Shown here in pieces: positions 9,301 through 11,455 of a stretch of 11,455 nt of DNA (the stretch's first letter is position 1; every line of letters starts with the position of its first letter). The notes under the pieces were generated by a model. It was not told the DNA's origin and made no database searches. It was given only the letters and a program-made list of their open reading frames with translations. Both the position numbers and the translations under genes were made by a program. Origin of the DNA: Ophiosphaerella korrae (Eukaryota; Ascomycota; Dothideomycetes; Pleosporales; Phaeosphaeriaceae); assembly GCA_028456385.1 (NCBI GenBank), contig JALNQF010000900.1:1-11455 (forward strand), in the 5' to 3' direction.

Positions 9301-9554
9301 CGTATATAATAAGAGAAACTAAGATAAAACTAATTAGTTTTAACTCTAGTACTAATAAAGTATAAGATAAGTAAAGTAACTACTTAGATTAGAAGATAAC
9401 TTATAATTAGAATATATAATATAGATAATCTATAGATCTATATAATAGAGTAATAGATTAGTAATCTATAAGTTTATTGTATAGATTAGGTACTAGAAAG
9501 ATATATAGTTAGTAGTAATATATATTATTAGGATACTATTAGTAATTTAATTAC
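9301..9554 (+). repeat. 3' LTR of the gypsy element
   Basis: This 254-bp LTR is homologous to 2796-3080 and lacks about 31 bp present there. It begins CGTATATAATAAG, where the other copy begins TG. In the first 135 bp nearly all transitions go one way: the 5' LTR keeps C or G and this copy has T or A. It ends at about 9554, followed by TATTA at 9555-9559. Confidence 0.9.
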
Positions 9555-9626
9555 TATTATTAGATTTAAAGGAGGTTATAGTAGTTTAATAAAAAGGCTT
9601 TTTTTGTAATAGCTATATAAGGGCCT
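9555..9626. other. Spacer between the gypsy and copia elements
   Basis: These 72 bp contain a possible target duplication (TATTA, 9555-9559) and then sequence with no match elsewhere in the window. The spacer does not continue the minus-strand gypsy RT, so it does not support a simple nested insertion of one gypsy copy in the other. Confidence 0.6.
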
Positions 9627-10024
9627 TGTTAGAGAGGGATACTAAGGCTTTTAGAAAACCCCTTTTTTAGTTAGTTACCTGTAATTTAAAAGCAATAAGT
9701 ATAGACTAAGTAGATTAATTCTCTACTTATCTCTAGCCCTGCGCTCTATCTATATATCTACGATATAGTAGTCTTAGCTAGGTCTCTTAAGATAGCAGCG
9801 AGCTAGATCCTTAATACCCTTTCTATTAAGGTGCTAGTTTCTTTATTATATTAGTTGTACTAACGTAGTCTATCTCCTTGTATGTAAGATTCTTTGTTTA
9901 ATTCCTTTATTTATAAAGGTTAAGGCTATAATCCTTTTAGCTATAGTAGGGTTAGTAGCTTAGCAATCGTTACGCCTATACGCTAAGCTAATTAGATCGT
10001 AGCACTAGCTTAAGCGAGCTAATT

Positions 10025-10054
10025 AATAGATTCTAGGTACACCTAGAATCTATT
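10025..10054. repeat. Perfect 14-bp hairpin inside the copia LTR
   Basis: Arms 10025-10038 (AATAGATTCTAGGT) and 10041-10054 are exact reverse complements with 2 nt between them. It lies about 80 bp inside the LTR in the element's orientation. It may form a stem in the transcript or a cruciform; its role is unknown. Confidence 0.85.
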
Positions 10055-10080
10055 GCGCCTCTCTACGCACATACTATTAA

Positions 10081-10131
10081 GTATCTAATAACGTATCTAA
10101 TTGTGTATCTAATCGTACAACTTATCTAATA
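10081..10131 (-). repeat. Four short direct repeats at the start of the copia LTR
   Basis: The motif TATCTAAT (ATTAGATA on the element strand) occurs four times, spaced 12, 12 and about 17 bp apart. The outermost copy forms the LTR terminus itself. Before RIP the motif was probably ATTGGATA. Repeats in this position could be protein-binding sites in U3 (inference). Confidence 0.75.
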
Positions 10132-10140
10132 TACCCCTTT
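10132..10140 (-). other. Polypurine tract of the copia element
   Basis: On the minus strand the sequence is AAAGGGGTA immediately before the LTR start (TATTAGA, originally TGTTRGA). A G-rich purine run abutting the 3' LTR is the classical plus-strand primer and fixes the LTR boundary. Confidence 0.75.
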
Positions 10141-10170
10141 AGGTTAGTAACTTATTAGTAAGCTAGATAT

Positions 10171-11455
10171 TTATAAGATAAGTATAAGTTTTTTAAAGTA
10201 GTCTTAGATTTTATCTAGAGGTACTTTATATATTATTTAGTATTCTATTACTTTTATTAGTCTAAGCTATTTTAAGAAGCTTTTTTATTTATTTACTAGT
10301 AAGACTTTTATAAAGCTATCTACTATTATCTTTATTAATAAAGTGTATTCTACTTTAATTTAGCTAGTAGAGACCTCTTATCTTAGCTAATAATTGTAGA
10401 TATTAACGTACTAAAGCTTAGTTTATAGCTTAGCTAGTTCTTTAGTAACAAGCTAGATTATTTAAGTATTATTGCACTAGATTGTAATATAGTTTGTAGA
10501 GAGCTTAATATATAGTTTATTAAGAAGTTTTAATATAAAGATTACTTCTTTTACTACTTATAATAGGGCTAGCAACTTAGCTTTAGTTATAGAAGTAGTA
10601 ACTATATCTTACTTATTTACTCTCTATATAATAAGCCTATTAAAAAGTTTAATTATATAGCCTTGTAAACTTTTTTAGTCTATAGTATTATTAGTAAAGG
10701 AAGTATTACTAGTAACTTGTAATAAGTTACTTCTACCTAGCTAGAGTACCTTTAATCTCGTATAAGAGAAGTATATAAGTACTTAATTAGTAGCTTTATA
10801 GTAAGTAGTACTTAGGTTTATAAGAAAATAAGCTAGTTATAATATTACAAAAGCTATATCTAGCTAAGTAGTTATAGTAGTAAATAGAAGTAAACTAATT
10901 TTGCGTTAGTATTTGTTAATCTTAGATAGTATTACCTAACTAGTATAGGCCTTAAGTTTAGTAGTAGCTATAAGTATATTATAATAGACGTGTAGTTTAT
11001 CTACAAGCTAACTTATCTTATTAATATACGCTACCTATAGTAGTTAAATTATACGTTACTTTCTATCTTAAATTACTTTAACACTAAGAAACTATTAGAG
11101 ATCTATTTCTCTAGTAATAGTATACTTTTCTTTTAGAAGATTAGTTACTTACTATACTTCCTTAGTCTTCTACTTGTTATATACGATAATAATATTATCT
11201 ACGTAGAAGAAGATAATAATTCTATCTTTAACTATATAGTATAGTTTATATAGTACTATTTAAAAGCCTATAGCTTTAAGTATAGCTGTAAATTCTTTCT
11301 ACAATAAGAGAGGTAAGATCTAGAGACTATATAGGGCCTTTTAGACTTAGAGGATTATACCCTTCTTTTAGTATCCCTTTAGTATTCTTATATAGATCTC
11401 TTAGTCTATTACTATATAAATAAAGGCGTTAGTTACGTTATACTATTTTAGTTTA
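10171..11455 (-). pseudogene. pol: Ty1/copia pol pseudogene (RT and RNase H), partial
   Basis: This is a single uninterrupted frame of about 428 codons, apart from RIP-type stops. RT motifs in order: VTNAF near 11422-11436, EIYIRILKGY, KALYSL (expected KALYGL), LLL-stop-KEFTAIL, and the catalytic box FFYVDN at 11194-11211, where YVDD is expected, then YTITREIDL. RNase H follows, with SNTSFTNNTID, SLQGYIIKLF, TKAKLLALL and TKL-stop-YVNIY (expected HVDI). The C-terminus reads VEYTLLIKIIVDSFIKVLL, where VEYTPTNKMPADGFTKVLP is the usual pattern; each change there fits C-to-T or G-to-A. The stop is placed at 10171-10173, about 40 bp before the LTR. The N-terminal part (gag, protease, integrase) is outside the window. 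Confidence 0.93.

Larger units (their letters stand above)
2796..9554 (+). mobile_element. Full-length RIP-degenerated Ty3/gypsy chromovirus
   Basis: The element is about 6.76 kb and is bounded by related LTRs (2796-3080 and 9301-9554). Possible 5-bp target duplications TATTA lie at 2791-2795 and 9555-9559, though in such AT-rich DNA a 5-bp match is weak evidence. Inside are gag, a long linker, protease, RT, RNase H, a D,D35E integrase and a C-terminal chromodomain. That order (PR-RT-RH-IN-CHD) defines Ty3/gypsy chromoviruses. A 3' region of about 0.6 kb carries an antisense reading frame. The coding frame is crowded with stops, and catalytic and zinc-binding residues are lost through C-to-T or G-to-A changes, so the element is dead. 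A second, partial copy of the family lies inverted immediately to the left. Confidence 0.93.
9627..10131 (-). repeat. 3' LTR of the copia element
   Basis: The LTR is bounded by short inverted ends: TGTTAGA at 9627-9633 and TCTAATA at 10125-10131, the latter a RIP-altered TCTAACA. A minus-strand polypurine tract directly abuts its right end. In the element's orientation it opens with four copies of ATTAGATA or a close variant (window 10081-10131) and contains a strong hairpin (10025-10054). It is visibly richer in G, C, CA and TG than the rest of the window. The matching 5' LTR is outside. Confidence 0.85.
9627..11455 (-). mobile_element. 3' portion of a Ty1/copia retrotransposon (minus strand, runs off the right edge)
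   Basis: Read on the minus strand, the right edge enters in the RT domain, passes through the RT palm and RNase H, and ends with a polypurine tract and a 505-bp 3' LTR. RNase H lying after RT with the LTR next is the 3' end expected of Ty1/copia; integrase, protease and gag would lie to the right, outside the window. Compared with the gypsy copies, more CpA and TpG remain, especially in the LTR. This suggests fewer RIP cycles, a younger insertion or a lower copy number. Confidence 0.92.

Noticed and set aside
2796..9554. Plus-strand gypsy nested inside the minus-strand gypsy
   Set aside because: The sequence right of the 3' LTR does not resume the minus-strand RT, as it would in a clean nested insertion.
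1..9560. Centromeric satellite or mitochondrial DNA, suggested by the high AT content
   Set aside because: The AT richness is explained by RIP on retrotransposon sequence with readable gag and pol; there is no long satellite array and no mitochondrial gene or tRNA.
9627..10131. tRNA or other RNA gene in the GC-richer stretch
   Set aside because: No cloverleaf or A/B-box pattern was convincing. The stretch has LTR termini and an abutting polypurine tract, so it is a copia LTR.
1..11455. Any intact protein-coding gene
   Set aside because: Every recognisable coding stretch carries in-frame TAA/TAG stops and lost catalytic residues, and ATG is almost absent. Short open stretches are remnants of RIP-altered transposon frames.

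Overview
The window looks like AT-rich repeat heterochromatin from a filamentous ascomycete (Pezizomycotina). It holds LTR retrotransposon relics and no intact gene. Three things point to this host: a chromodomain-bearing Ty3/gypsy element, a Ty1/copia element of fungal type, and the mark of repeat-induced point mutation (RIP). CpA and TpG are almost gone and TpA is everywhere. Stops fall where Gln or Trp is expected, and conserved Cys and His codons have become Tyr. ATG is nearly absent. The species cannot be named from this sequence.

Layout. (1) About 1-2792 is a rearranged, minus-strand fragment of a Ty3/gypsy element. It runs from RT (right) through RNase H and integrase to about 941, then a foreign-looking block with a direct repeat and a short tandem array (about 671-940), then the element's 3' region (about 117-670). 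(2) 2796-9554 is a full-length plus-strand copy of the same family. It has a 5' LTR, gag with two zinc knuckles, a long linker, protease, RT, RNase H, integrase, a chromodomain, a 3' region of about 0.6 kb and a 3' LTR. The two gypsy copies therefore form a large imperfect inverted repeat. (3) 9555-9626 is a 72-bp spacer. (4) 9627 to the window end is the 3' part of a minus-strand Ty1/copia element: its 3' LTR (9627-10131), polypurine tract, and RNase H plus RT in one frame, running off the right edge. It appears less RIP-mutated than the gypsy copies.

How the parts fit. The plus-strand gypsy encoded a Gag-PR-RT-RH-IN-CHD polyprotein. It is one frame (codon starts at positions 2 mod 3) from gag to the end of RT, then shifts by a 1-nt deletion near 6578. 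The minus-strand copy lacks that deletion. None of the elements can be autonomous now.

The most notable signal is a candidate antisense ORF between the chromodomain and the 3' LTR. It is present in both gypsy copies as about 120 codons. The copies differ there by two in-frame indels (18 and 21 nt) and by many conservative amino-acid changes, as expected of a gene that was once translated. Also notable are a perfect 18-bp inverted repeat at the 5' LTR/leader junction and the replacement of the chromodomain region in the minus-strand copy.
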